A DNA stretch of 64,000 bases, from positions 62,001 to 126,000 of the forward strand of contig JACRJX010000025.1 in assembly GCA_016235595.1 (NCBI GenBank). Reading direction: 5' to 3'. The notes beneath the pieces were generated by a model, which made no database searches, was not told the DNA's origin, and was given only the letters and a program-made list of their open reading frames with translations. Origin of the DNA: Verrucomicrobiota bacterium (GTDB taxonomy: Bacteria > Verrucomicrobiota > Verrucomicrobiia > CAIQCK01). Positions within the stretch are counted from its first letter, which is position 1, and the number at the start of each line of letters is the position of its first letter. The translations under genes and the position numbers were made by a program. Below, in pieces: positions 36,234-45,108 of this stretch.

Positions 36234-38348
36234 TCAGGGGTGTCTGTGTTCCGGAGAGCAAAGCGTGTCAACGAGCTTAAGGTAGTCCACTTTGTGCGTC
36301 AGCCAGCTGTTCTTGGCAGCGTATTCAGACGCGCGAGCCACCATCCGGCGGCGCAATTCCCCGTCGCGGACGATGCGGAGCACGGCCTCAGCCAGACTGT
36401 CCTGGTTGCCGGACTCAAAGAAACAGACCAGCGAGTCGTCGAAGTAATACTGGTCGATCCGGGTCTTTGACACCGCGACCGGGATGCCCAGTGACATGAA
36501 CTCCATGATCTTGGTGCTGTAGGCTTCGTTGCCAAAGGAATCCGCGCGCTTGGGAACCACACCGAGGTCCGCGTTGGCCATGACTTCGGCAATCTCGCGC
36601 ACCGGCAACGGGTTGAAAAAGTGAACCTTGCCGGTCAGTCCGAGCTTGTCGCACAGCTCAACCCAAGGCTCCTTCATGTTGCCATCGCCGTAAATGTGAA
36701 ACTCGGCGTTGGGCAGCTCAGCACTGATCTTGCTGAAGGCGCCGATGGCAATGTCCAGTCCCTGGTGTTTCTGAAGTCCCCCCGGAAACAGCATGATGAT
36801 CTTGCCGTCGTTGCGAACACGCGGCCGCGGGTGGAAGATGTCCGTGTCCACGTTGTTGATGAAAACAGAACACCGGCCAACGGAACCGGTTCTGGATGAG
36901 TATTTCTCCAGCCAAAGATGATTCGCGATGATCACATAATCGGCAATGGCAGCCGAGATGCGCTCCATCCATTTCAACATGGAAATGATAATGGAATTCT
37001 CCGCGATGCCGAACTTGTTTGCATAGAACTCCGGCACGATGTCGTGAATATCCAGGATCACCTTCGCGCCCTTCAACTTGGGCCATAGGGCCGCAAACAC
37101 CAGGAAGTCCGGCACGTTGTGGATGTGCACACAGTCATAGGGTTCGCGGGAGTGTTCGCGCGCGATCCACAGTCCGGAAGCAAACAGGAAACGCATCAGC
37201 CGCGTCAGAAATGCCAGTGGATGACGCTCTTTCTTGCCAAACCGCGACTGAATCCGAAACAGGTTGACGTTGCCCAGCGTCTCACGTTCCGGGCTTTCAG
37301 GATTTGGCCTCAAAGCCAGCATGTCCACGTGATCCCCACGCTCGGCCAAGGCTTCAGCATAACGCAAAACCCGCGTGTCCTCCATGTAGTCGGAATAGCT
37401 GAGCATGCAAACGCGCTTGCGTTTCGGACGAAGCCGGAGCTTGAGCGGCGCAGCAAAGGCCGCCAGTTCCCTTGGCAAACAACACCAGGCGGTCTGGCCG
37501 TATTTCTCCCGCACGTGCAGCAGGAGCTTCTCGTAGAAAGCAACGGGATACGTCTTCGCAGAAGGCGGCTCTCCCTCAAACCGGGTGTAATCTGGATGGA
37601 CGTTCACCAAGGCCATGCCACCGTGCTGCGCCACCCAATCGAGTTTCTTCAGCCAGATATCCGGCGAGGTTTCCTGCAAAACCAGGAACACCGTTGAGTC
37701 TTGTGGCAGCGAGTAAGGAAGCTCCACATATCCTTTGTCCCCCTCGCCGGCGACCCAAAACGGAAAAATGGTTCCCATGCCATCCGGCTGCGGCTCAAAG
37801 GGGTCGGTGTCGAACGTGGACCCATCGTAGAACGCGCCGATGTCGTGGGCCCACTCCAGATTGTGGAGCATGAAGCCGGACCGGAAACCGACGGCGCCCC
37901 ATTCCTTGAGGTAATGGTTGATCCGGGCCGCGTTCTTGGCGAACTCCCGGCGGCTGTTATAGAGCTTGCCATCGTGGTGCAGGTCATGCACCCCCACTTC
38001 GAAACCATCCCGCACCAATGCCGCCCGCAATTCGGGTGACACAACGTAATCACCTTCTGGAACCAGATTGAACGAAGAGCGAAAACCCAGCTTCTTTTCG
38101 AGCTGCGCCAGCTGCAGACATTTGGATTGCCCCAACGGGCCTTCAACATCGTGAGTGAGCACAAAGGCAAACTTCTTGCCATTCGGCCAACCGGGCCAGC
38201 CGTCGGGCGGTTGGGCCACCGATTCGTTGATCGGCCAGACATCTCTCGCAGCCTGTCGCTTCCTCCGAGCCAGAATCTGGCGCACTGCCATTCGCAGCCG
38301 CCAAGGCAGGAAGGGCTTGATCTGGTAATAAAGACGCTCTTTCAGCAT
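36234..38348 (-). CDS. Fusion: polysaccharide deacetylase-like domain + family 4 glycosyltransferase
   Basis: A 704-residue protein with two parts. The N-terminal part (about residues 50-300) is deacetylase-like: FAFVLTHDVEGPLGQSKCLQ, GDYVVSPELRAALVRDGFEVGVHDLHHDG and an SGFMLHNLEW region. The C-terminal part (about 315-700) is a GT-B, family 4 glycosyltransferase: KRVCMLSYSDYMEDTRVLR at its start, YDCVHIHNVPDF, IMLFPGGLQKHQGLD, and the donor-binding VPKRADSFGNEAYSTKIMEFMSLG. Such a fusion would couple deacetylation and sugar transfer. The two halves are usually separate proteins in EPS clusters. Confidence 0.83.
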   Translation of the reverse strand: MLKERLYYQIKPFLPWRLRMAVRQILARRKRQAARDVWPINESVAQPPDGWPGWPNGKKFAFVLTHDVEGPLGQSKCLQLAQLEKKLGFRSSFNLVPEGDYVVSPELRAALVRDGFEVGVHDLHHDGKLYNSRREFAKNAARINHYLKEWGAVGFRSGFMLHNLEWAHDIGAFYDGSTFDTDPFEPQPDGMGTIFPFWVAGEGDKGYVELPYSLPQDSTVFLVLQETSPDIWLKKLDWVAQHGGMALVNVHPDYTRFEGEPPSAKTYPVAFYEKLLLHVREKYGQTAWCCLPRELAAFAAPLKLRLRPKRKRVCMLSYSDYMEDTRVLRYAEALAERGDHVDMLALRPNPESPERETLGNVNLFRIQSRFGKKERHPLAFLTRLMRFLFASGLWIAREHSREPYDCVHIHNVPDFLVFAALWPKLKGAKVILDIHDIVPEFYANKFGIAENSIIISMLKWMERISAAIADYVIIANHLWLEKYSSRTGSVGRCSVFINNVDTDIFHPRPRVRNDGKIIMLFPGGLQKHQGLDIAIGAFSKISAELPNAEFHIYGDGNMKEPWVELCDKLGLTGKVHFFNPLPVREIAEVMANADLGVVPKRADSFGNEAYSTKIMEFMSLGIPVAVSKTRIDQYYFDDSLVCFFESGNQDSLAEAVLRIVRDGELRRRMVARASEYAAKNSWLTHKVDYLKLVDTLCSPEHRHP

Positions 38349-38465
38349 GGGAGCCTGTTAGGGAAACAATTCAGGAGAATGAAGCATCCCTGAGAACACA
38401 CAGCAACTGGAACCGAACATTCTTGTCGCCACCATGATGAAACCGCACGGGAATTCCAGCACTCC

Positions 38466-40712
38466 TCAAGAAGCGCCCCAGAATTCCTGATGCAAGCTCG
38501 AAGGAACATAGCTCCGAATCTTGTTCAGCACGGCACACAGACTGACCTTCGATTCTCCAAGCAGCGCCACGGCCTCCTTGGCAACGTCCTGATTCGTTTT
38601 CTCCGACTCAACGACCACCAGGATTTCGTCCATGAATCCCGCGAGACGCACCGTCATGCTCGTCGGAGAAACCGGCGGCATGTCGAAGACAATGTAGTCG
38701 AACTCGCTGTTTTTGAGCGCCTTCATGATATGAGCGCACTGGCTGCGGAAAATGTGGGCAGCGATCCCGCCGTTCTGGACGGATGCCTTGTATTTCGGAT
38801 CCAAAGCTTCTTCCAAACCATGCTGGGTAATCATCCCCTTGTAGAACTGTTTTGCCGACCCCAATTCCCGATCGAGGTCAATCAGCAGAACGTTTCTATC
38901 TTCAGTTTCGGACAGTGAAACCGCCAGACCGGTCGTCAGGGTGGTCACGCCCGCGCCATCATTGACAGACGTCAGACCGATGAGCTTCGGCTTGCCGGTG
39001 ACACCCCGCCGTTCCAATCGCTGATCCAACCGATCCTTGAGCGCCTCATAGAACGGCAGCAAGGGATCACTCAAGAGCTTCGTAACCAGTGTGCCGCTTT
39101 CCGGGGGTGTGCCCCCACCGGCCTCCGCATCCACCCCGCTCATCAGTTTGGCAGTCGCCTTGGCCACGTGGCGACGTCCGAACCAACCGATGTCACGAAT
39201 GCTGAGGAGCAATGGCAGACGCAACTTCTTCTCGACATCCACGGGACGTCTCACGGAACGATCCAGATACATGTCAACCAGAAACGCCATGGCAATACCT
39301 GCCACGACGCCAGCAACCATGATCGAGATGACGATCCTGAAAAACACAAACCAGTCCCTGAAGGGAGGTGATGGCTGTTGAATCCTGTTGATATTCAAGA
39401 CCTTCCCGGCGCCCAGAGCCTCTTCGACACGCGCCTGTTCCAAGCTGTTGGCATAGAACTTATAGCTGGCCTCCTGCAGTTCCTTTTTCCGCTGCAGTTC
39501 GTTCAGCATCGAGCCCTTTTCGTCAAATTGACTCCCCTCGACACGGATGCGGTCCAATTGCGCATTCAAAACCTTGATTCTCGACTGAAGGGCTGTGATG
39601 CGGGCTGATTCCACCACCGGGTCAAATGTCGTGCTCGTGGCAGGCATGGTCGGTGTCAACTCAGCAACGGGTGTCGGTGCTGATGTTGTCGGTTGAGGCG
39701 GCAGGCTGAGGGCAATCAAACCCGGATTCGCCGCTTCAAGCTTCTTCTTGATCTTCTCGGCTTCCACGATTTGGTCGTTGATCCCCCTGACCAACGAACT
39801 CCCTGACGTATACTGGGTGAGAAACTCTTCTCTCCTTTTCCTCAGCAAATCGAGCCGGGTCAGGATGGCCATATACTCATCATCCGGTCTCATGCGCGTC
39901 TCCGGCGCACGCGTGTCTGGCGCGCGCACTGCCGGCGCTGCTGCCAGAGGTTTCGCGGCCGGAATCAACGATTTCCTCATCTCCTGCAACTGGGCTTGAC
40001 GCTCCACCAACTCAGCCTCCGCGCTGAAGATCATCTGGCGAATCTGCGCAATCTGGTCGCTAAAGGTCCGCCTCGCATCCTCCAAAGAAAGCACATCGGC
40101 TTTAGTCTTGGCAGTCCGCAGTTCCTGCTCCGTCTGCGCCAGACGCGTACGCATCTGGTCTGTCTCCTGGGTCAGAAACTCGCCAATGATTCCAGTCGCC
40201 CGATGGATCTCGAGATGCTTCTTGATATAATTATCAATCAGGGCGCTGAGAATCGGTTGAACAACCTCGGGGTCACGATGTTGCAGCACAATCCGAATGA
40301 CATCGCTCCGCTTGGGCGATTCAACCACCAGATTGTTCTTGATCAGCGTGGCTGCCCTGATGAGGTCCTTGCCGCCGCCAGCTTTGGCCAGAACTTTCTC
40401 CGGGCCATAAGCCTCCACCGTCTTCTGCACGAGATCCATGCTGGTCAGGATTTCGATTTCCGAGTTGATGATGTTCTCGCCACGTTCGTCTGGCGATTTG
40501 ACCCTCGACTCCGGACTGGCCAGTTTCGGCACTGTGGTATCCAGCACGTAGAGAATGAAGAGTTTGGCCTCGGATTGGTAGGATGGCGGACTGATCCAAA
40601 AGAATCCCGCAGCCCCCAACACTCCCAAGGCAGAAAGGAAAGTGATCCACCACTTCTGCCTGAAGAGCACGTAATAAATGTCGCCCAATGTCAGCCCAAA
40701 ACCTTGGGTCAT
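38466..40712 (-). CDS. Wzz/tyrosine-kinase-like polysaccharide co-polymerase with degenerate Walker A
   Basis: About 748 residues from the ATG at 40712 (MTQGFGLTLGD); the frame is open to 40847. It has a Wzz-type N-terminus with a membrane helix after IYYVLFRQKWWI, a long coiled-coil periplasmic region, a second helix (VISIMVAGVVAGIAMAFLV), and a cytoplasmic BY-kinase-like C-terminal domain. In that domain the Walker A position reads SVNDGAGVTTLT, with valine where the GKS/T lysine belongs. VLLIDLDRE (Walker A-prime) and FDMPPVSPTS remain. No C-terminal tyrosine cluster is visible. It probably controls chain length without kinase activity. Confidence 0.83.
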   Translation of the reverse strand: MTQGFGLTLGDIYYVLFRQKWWITFLSALGVLGAAGFFWISPPSYQSEAKLFILYVLDTTVPKLASPESRVKSPDERGENIINSEIEILTSMDLVQKTVEAYGPEKVLAKAGGGKDLIRAATLIKNNLVVESPKRSDVIRIVLQHRDPEVVQPILSALIDNYIKKHLEIHRATGIIGEFLTQETDQMRTRLAQTEQELRTAKTKADVLSLEDARRTFSDQIAQIRQMIFSAEAELVERQAQLQEMRKSLIPAAKPLAAAPAVRAPDTRAPETRMRPDDEYMAILTRLDLLRKRREEFLTQYTSGSSLVRGINDQIVEAEKIKKKLEAANPGLIALSLPPQPTTSAPTPVAELTPTMPATSTTFDPVVESARITALQSRIKVLNAQLDRIRVEGSQFDEKGSMLNELQRKKELQEASYKFYANSLEQARVEEALGAGKVLNINRIQQPSPPFRDWFVFFRIVISIMVAGVVAGIAMAFLVDMYLDRSVRRPVDVEKKLRLPLLLSIRDIGWFGRRHVAKATAKLMSGVDAEAGGGTPPESGTLVTKLLSDPLLPFYEALKDRLDQRLERRGVTGKPKLIGLTSVNDGAGVTTLTTGLAVSLSETEDRNVLLIDLDRELGSAKQFYKGMITQHGLEEALDPKYKASVQNGGIAAHIFRSQCAHIMKALKNSEFDYIVFDMPPVSPTSMTVRLAGFMDEILVVVESEKTNQDVAKEAVALLGESKVSLCAVLNKIRSYVPSSLHQEFWGAS

Positions 40713-40843
40713 CTCCTGTTTGTTCTGCGCAGTATTCACAAATGCCGCAACCCTTCCAGTTAGCGCGCCAAAGCTGTTCCTTGCCTCACCTGATTGCCAT
40801 TCAACCAAACCGCCGCCATCGTTGCAAACCCTTTTCTTGCCAC

Positions 40844-41911
40844 TCACGCCATGTGTTTATAGAGCAAAGCTCCTGCAAACCGTGACATAAAGCCGGGCAT
40901 CTTGCTAAACACGTGGCTGTACCATCCCGATGACTCATCTCTGACCGTTACGAAACCATCTTTTCGTCTGTCATACCTGACATATTCAATGTTGTGCTCC
41001 TCGGTGCCCCAGCCCAACTTGAATCGTCTCAAGCCTTGGTTTGTAAGTGAAGTCCGGCCGAAATGCAACTGTTGAAAGTGGTTACGCTCATACCACTTGA
41101 TTGCCTCCCACATCACCAGATTGTTGGCACGCAGATGCTGAAACGCCTCATCGGAGGCGCCGTACTTGTAGATGGCATTCTTCCCCCAATGAAAATAAAC
41201 GGCCGATGCCACCGGCGTCTGCTGATATCTGGCCAAAACCACGAATCCACGATTCTGCGCCATGATGCAGTCATGAATGTTCTGGAAGAATCGAAACGGC
41301 TGCGGGGGCAAGCCGTGCCTGTTGCGCGTCTTGCAGTGCAGATAATAAAACGTCCGCATCGCGTCCAGGCTCTGAGCGAACTCGATGCTGATGCCGCCCT
41401 TCTCGGCCTTTCGAATGGCCCGCCGCACGGAGCTTTCAACCCTGCCAAATATCGCCTCCTCCCCACCGGTCAAAATCAACCGGTGACCGTAGAAAGCCGT
41501 CGAGGCAGGCGCGCCGGCAAAAAACTCTTTTCCGCCCCTGCACTCCAGGTATTTCCAATCCCGGTCCTCCGCATATTCCATCACCTTTTTGAGCAGGCCG
41601 CTCAATGCGCCGGCATTCACGCAAATCGGCTCGCAATCATCGGTGAAGGGAAGAGACACCCCGCGCTTCCCCGTCAGCCAGCTATTCACTTCCATGAGAG
41701 GCAACAGCGCTTGAAGCGCGCCCGATTCGCGCAGCGTGAAATAAACCGGTGTGTAACCATACGTCGCGTGCAAGACCCTGGCCCAGGCGGCCGTATGAAA
41801 GATCGACGAGGACGGATAGGCCTGCAATGCGGCATCCCATCCGGTTTCTTCCAATGGATTGACCCGCTGGAGAGAACCGCTGTCGGCATGGATTCCGGCC
41901 GGTGAGAGCAT
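40844..41911 (-). CDS. FemAB-like protein of the exosortase/PEP-CTERM type
   Basis: About 355 residues from the ATG at 41911; the open frame continues to 42355, but that part overlaps the acetyltransferase gene. It begins like the FemAB family associated with XrtA loci (WDAALQAYPSSSIFHTAAW). The middle has ECRGGKEFFAGAPAST, FYYLHCKTRNRHGLPPQPFRFF and the late ASAVYFHWGKNAIYKYGASD. It ends with FKLGWGTEEHNIEYVRYDR, a motif of the same group. It is the third FemAB/GNAT-like protein in the cluster and probably transfers an aminoacyl or acyl group to a sugar. Confidence 0.83.
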   Translation of the reverse strand: MLSPAGIHADSGSLQRVNPLEETGWDAALQAYPSSSIFHTAAWARVLHATYGYTPVYFTLRESGALQALLPLMEVNSWLTGKRGVSLPFTDDCEPICVNAGALSGLLKKVMEYAEDRDWKYLECRGGKEFFAGAPASTAFYGHRLILTGGEEAIFGRVESSVRRAIRKAEKGGISIEFAQSLDAMRTFYYLHCKTRNRHGLPPQPFRFFQNIHDCIMAQNRGFVVLARYQQTPVASAVYFHWGKNAIYKYGASDEAFQHLRANNLVMWEAIKWYERNHFQQLHFGRTSLTNQGLRRFKLGWGTEEHNIEYVRYDRRKDGFVTVRDESSGWYSHVFSKMPGFMSRFAGALLYKHMA

Positions 41912-41928
41912 TGGGGCGGCTTTGAGGT

Positions 41929-42447
41929 TCAAGGAGCGCCACCCGCCTGCCTGCCCTTTTTGGGAAGCATTTTCATTAGACGGGCAGGATTTCCTGCCAC
42001 GATCGCGCCGGGCGGCACATCCTTGGTCACGACACTGCCTGCGCCCACGATGGCGTGTTCGCCAATGGTAATTCCACAGAGCAAGGTCGCGCTGGATCCG
42101 ACGGACGCGCCGCGCTTCACAAGCGTCGACACGACCTTCCAATCCGCTTCGGTTTGCAATTGCCCATCGGCAGCCGTGGCACGTGGGTAACGATCGTTGA
42201 TAAAAGTAACATTGTGCCCGATGAAGACCTCGTCTTCCAACGTCACCCCTTCGCAGATAAAAGTGTGACTGGAGATTTTGCAGCGGTTGCCGATTTTGGC
42301 CCCCTTTTGAATCTCCACGAAGGCTCCAATCTTCACCCCATCGCCAATTTCGCACCCGTAAAGGTTGGCGAATCCGAAAATGCGGACGTCCTTGCCCAAC
42401 TTCACGTCGGGCGCAATTCGTGAGAAATTTTGTTGGAAAGAGTCCAT
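41929..42447 (-). CDS. Hexapeptide N-acetyltransferase (WlbB/WbpD-like)
   Basis: A 172-residue left-handed beta-helix enzyme with repeats such as VRIFGFANLYGCEIGDG, VEIQKGAKIG, CKISSHTFICEGVTL and FIGHNVTFINDRYPRA. It ends VVTKDVPPGAIVAGNPARLM. The pattern INDRYPRA is characteristic of WbpD/WlbB, the N-acetyltransferase acting on the 3-amino group of UDP-GlcNAc3NA. The neighbouring Gfo/Idh gene and the WbpA-like dehydrogenase in the same cluster support this. The aminotransferase (WbpE) that should make its substrate is not in the window. Confidence 0.82.
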   Translation of the reverse strand: MDSFQQNFSRIAPDVKLGKDVRIFGFANLYGCEIGDGVKIGAFVEIQKGAKIGNRCKISSHTFICEGVTLEDEVFIGHNVTFINDRYPRATAADGQLQTEADWKVVSTLVKRGASVGSSATLLCGITIGEHAIVGAGSVVTKDVPPGAIVAGNPARLMKMLPKKGRQAGGAP

Positions 42448-42502
42448 GTTCCTTCAGGGTGTCGTTCGTGTCTGCAAAAGTTGCGCCAGCGTCCCGCCCA
42501 CA

Positions 42503-43525
42503 TCAATGGACAAGATCAATGCGGGCACCCCCTTTCTTCAGGGACTCGGACGATGCCTCCAAAATCCGCACCAGTTCCAACCCGCGTTTGCCGCTCGTCA
42601 ACGGCGATGAGCCGTGCCGGATGCAATCCAAGAAGTGCTGGCATTCGGATTTCAACGGCTCCTCTTGTTTGACGTAGGGAGCATAGACATCGCCATAGTG
42701 GTAGGCATAATGGAACTCGGCGAACGTATCGTAATGCGGCGGCTTGTCGACGCGCGCGTCGTAAACTTTGATTTTCTCCTGTTGCTCCACGTCGTTGTAA
42801 ACAACCATTTTCTTGCTGCCGACAATGGTGATCTCCCGGATCTTCCTCGGGTCCAGCCAGCTACTGTGAATGATGGCTGATCGCTCTCTGTGGAAGAGCA
42901 GGTTCATGACGGTCACATCCTCCACGCCCGGCGTAATGTGGGCCGTGCCCTGGCAATTAATGCCAATCGGCGCCTCTCCCATGATGTACAGAATGATGGA
43001 GATGTCGTGCGGAGCCAAGTCCCACGCCACATTGATGTCCCTCTGGAAAAGCCCCAAGTTAAGCCGTCGGGCGCAAATGTATCGAATCTCCCCGATATCC
43101 CCGTGCTCCACGATCTCCTTGATTTTTTTCACCGCCTGCGAATAGAGGAACGTGTGCCCGATCATCAGCACCAACCCCTTCTTGTGCGCAATCTCGATCA
43201 GCTCTTCGCACTCATGGGATGACCTGGCCATGGGTTTTTCGATGAAAGTGTGTTTGCCCGCCAGCAAACTCGCCTTTGCCATCGGGTAGTGCAGTTTGAC
43301 CGATGTGGCAATGACGACCGCATCAAGGTCGGAACCATCCAGCATGCTATCGTAGTCCGTAAGCCCTTCGACTTCAGGATACAAAGTCCTGAGATGTTTC
43401 AAACGATGCTCGCTGGTGTCGCACATCGTCTTCAAACTGCAGTCAGGAAGTGATCGAAAATTACGGATCAGATTCGGACCCCAGTATCCGCATCCTACCA
43501 CGCCGATTTTGATCTCTCGCGTCAT
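42503..43525 (-). CDS. Gfo/Idh/MocA oxidoreductase (WbpB/WlbA-like)
   Basis: A 340-residue NAD-dependent sugar dehydrogenase. It has an N-terminal Rossmann fold with IGVVGCGYWGPNLIRNF, the EKPMARS catalytic lysine motif (about residues 95-101) and a C-terminal beta-sheet domain with AWDLAPHDISIILY. In the WbpA-B-E-D pathway the equivalent enzyme oxidises C3 of UDP-GlcNAcA to the 3-keto sugar. It adjoins the WbpD-like acetyltransferase. The sequence fits the WlbA/WbpB group, and specificity rests on context. Confidence 0.84.
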   Translation of the reverse strand: MTREIKIGVVGCGYWGPNLIRNFRSLPDCSLKTMCDTSEHRLKHLRTLYPEVEGLTDYDSMLDGSDLDAVVIATSVKLHYPMAKASLLAGKHTFIEKPMARSSHECEELIEIAHKKGLVLMIGHTFLYSQAVKKIKEIVEHGDIGEIRYICARRLNLGLFQRDINVAWDLAPHDISIILYIMGEAPIGINCQGTAHITPGVEDVTVMNLLFHRERSAIIHSSWLDPRKIREITIVGSKKMVVYNDVEQQEKIKVYDARVDKPPHYDTFAEFHYAYHYGDVYAPYVKQEEPLKSECQHFLDCIRHGSSPLTSGKRGLELVRILEASSESLKKGGARIDLVH

Positions 43526-43593
43526 GTCTCTTCCTGCGTTAAATGTTTTCCCATGTTCTCAAAGAACCGCCGGCAAAAACTCCTGTTTGAGAG

Positions 43594-44334
43594 TCACGGG
43601 TCGTTTTGCCGGACGGAACTGTTTTGTTTCGTTGAAGCGGAATGAAGGGCCGACTCGCCCTTCTGTCGCATATCCAAAACCTGCGCAATCAACGCCGGGA
43701 TAGTCATAAAAATTATCTTCAAATCCAACCACAAACTCTTCTTCCGGACGTAATCAATGTCCAGATGCATCATCTCGACAAAGGTGGTTTTGTTCTTGCC
43801 GCTCACCTGCCAAAGTCCTGTAAGCCCTGGCAACGTGTTGAACCGCTCCTGCTGCCACGGAAGATACTTGTCATACTCGTAAGGAATGCAAGGCCGTGGT
43901 CCCACCAGGCTCATCTCTCCCCGCAACACGTTGATGATCTGCGGCAATTCGTCCAGCGCCGTCTCCCGCAGCAATCGCCCCAAGGGAATCAACCTCGGGT
44001 CGCCGCGCGTGTCGATCTTTTCCATCGGGCGATTGGAGACGATCAATTCATTCCAATGCCCCTGATGAATGGACACGTCGGCACCGACAAACATCGTTCG
44101 AAACTTCAAACAGGTAAACCGGTGGCCTCGATAACCCACGCGTTCCTGTTGGAAAAGAACCGGTCCTCGTGAACCCAATTTCACGATCAGGGCAATCAAC
44201 AGCATCAGCGGAAGCAACAGAGGAATGACAATCAGGATGCACGTCACATCCAGCACGCGCTTCCAAAGCGGAATTCCTTCGGAATCGCCTGGTGGCGGTC
44301 CCTTCGGCCATTCTTCATTGGAAGACTGAGTCAT
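43594..44334 (-). CDS. Polyprenyl-phosphate sugar-1-phosphate transferase (WcaJ/bacterial sugar transferase family)
   Basis: About 246 residues from the ATG at 44334 (MTQSSNEEW). An N-terminal hydrophobic helix (VTCILIVIPLLLPLMLLIALIV) is followed by the catalytic domain typical of the family: VLFQQERVGYRGHRFTCLKFRTM, LRETALDELPQIINVLRGEMSLVGPRP, and a late GLTGLWQVSGKN. It primes EPS assembly by placing the first sugar-phosphate on undecaprenyl phosphate. No CoA-binding-like N-terminal domain is present (short form). It is the second gene of the block, after the NusG-like gene. Confidence 0.92.
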   Translation of the reverse strand: MTQSSNEEWPKGPPPGDSEGIPLWKRVLDVTCILIVIPLLLPLMLLIALIVKLGSRGPVLFQQERVGYRGHRFTCLKFRTMFVGADVSIHQGHWNELIVSNRPMEKIDTRGDPRLIPLGRLLRETALDELPQIINVLRGEMSLVGPRPCIPYEYDKYLPWQQERFNTLPGLTGLWQVSGKNKTTFVEMMHLDIDYVRKKSLWLDLKIIFMTIPALIAQVLDMRQKGESALHSASTKQNSSVRQNDP

Positions 44335-44484
44335 GCCAAAAACACAAATCGTTCGCTCTGATGCGGGCCAAGCCCGCGCTGACGATGCCACACTCCACGA
44401 AGCTCCAGAAGCCCATCTTCACTTTCGCTGCACAGCTCCGCACTTGCTGGCGTCGTCTGCTTCCCGACGCCAACCCAACTGCCG

Positions 44485-44507
44485 CCTCCGGAAACAGCCA
44501 CCGGAGG
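44485..44507 (-). other. Possible leader hairpin between antiterminator and sugar-transferase genes
   Basis: On the minus-strand transcript, CCTCCGG pairs with CCGGAGG (7 bp) around a 9-base loop in the 216-base gap between the antiterminator and sugar-transferase genes. No clear T-run follows. It could be a recruitment hairpin or a stability element. Function is not shown. Confidence 0.3.
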
Positions 44508-44550
44508 TCTGATTGTTTTTCTCAACCTCAAACCAGGCCCGTAGCATTTC

Positions 44551-45108
44551 TCAACGCGCCAACGCCAGCAACGGTATTCGATCCGCCATGCCATCCTTCT
44601 CCAACACGACCGAACTCCGGTCAACCTCAACTGGCGTGTCGCGACCCAAAATATCCAGCAAAACCTGAACGCGATTTCTCGCCGGCAGCGCCCGCAGAAC
44701 CAGGGCGCTCATCCCGGCAAAGGCTCCATCCGCAAGCACTACTCTCGCACCGTTCGAAAGACGGTCAACCACCGTCATCATCGGCTCTTCGGTTTCAAAA
44801 CACTCCCGCAACCCGTTGACCACCGAGTCCGGCACGGGGGGAATCCGATCCCCGAAACGAACCAGGCTGCTGACCCCGGCGGTGTATCGGATCGCGTTCA
44901 GCCACTCGTCCAGCACACAGTGCACAAAAATATAGCAGGGAAAAAGCGGCTCAACGACATGCATCATGCCGCGTTGAGTGATCCGTTCGGCTCGCAGCCG
45001 GGGTTGGAATACTTCCAGTCCGAGATTCCTGCTCACACTCGCCGCTGCGATATGCTCGTGCTTGGGCTTGGTGCGCGCACAATACCACGCCAAACCGGCC
45101 ATCTGCAT
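44551..45108 (-). CDS. NusG-like transcription antiterminator (RfaH/UpxY type)
   Basis: About 185 residues from the ATG at 45108 (or 45102). The NGN domain begins LAWYCARTKPKHEHIAAASV, the usual WYxxRTKP start, and has VEPLFPCYIFVHC and YTAGVSSLVRFGDRIPPVPD. A C-terminal KOW-like part follows (NGARVVLADGAFAGMSALV). Specialised NusG paralogues of this kind stand first in capsule/EPS operons and let RNA polymerase read through very long transcripts. This gene is the first of 24 on the same strand, which supports that role. The N-terminal extension to 45219 is unlikely to be translated. Confidence 0.88.
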   Translation of the reverse strand: MQMAGLAWYCARTKPKHEHIAAASVSRNLGLEVFQPRLRAERITQRGMMHVVEPLFPCYIFVHCVLDEWLNAIRYTAGVSSLVRFGDRIPPVPDSVVNGLRECFETEEPMMTVVDRLSNGARVVLADGAFAGMSALVLRALPARNRVQVLLDILGRDTPVEVDRSSVVLEKDGMADRIPLLALAR

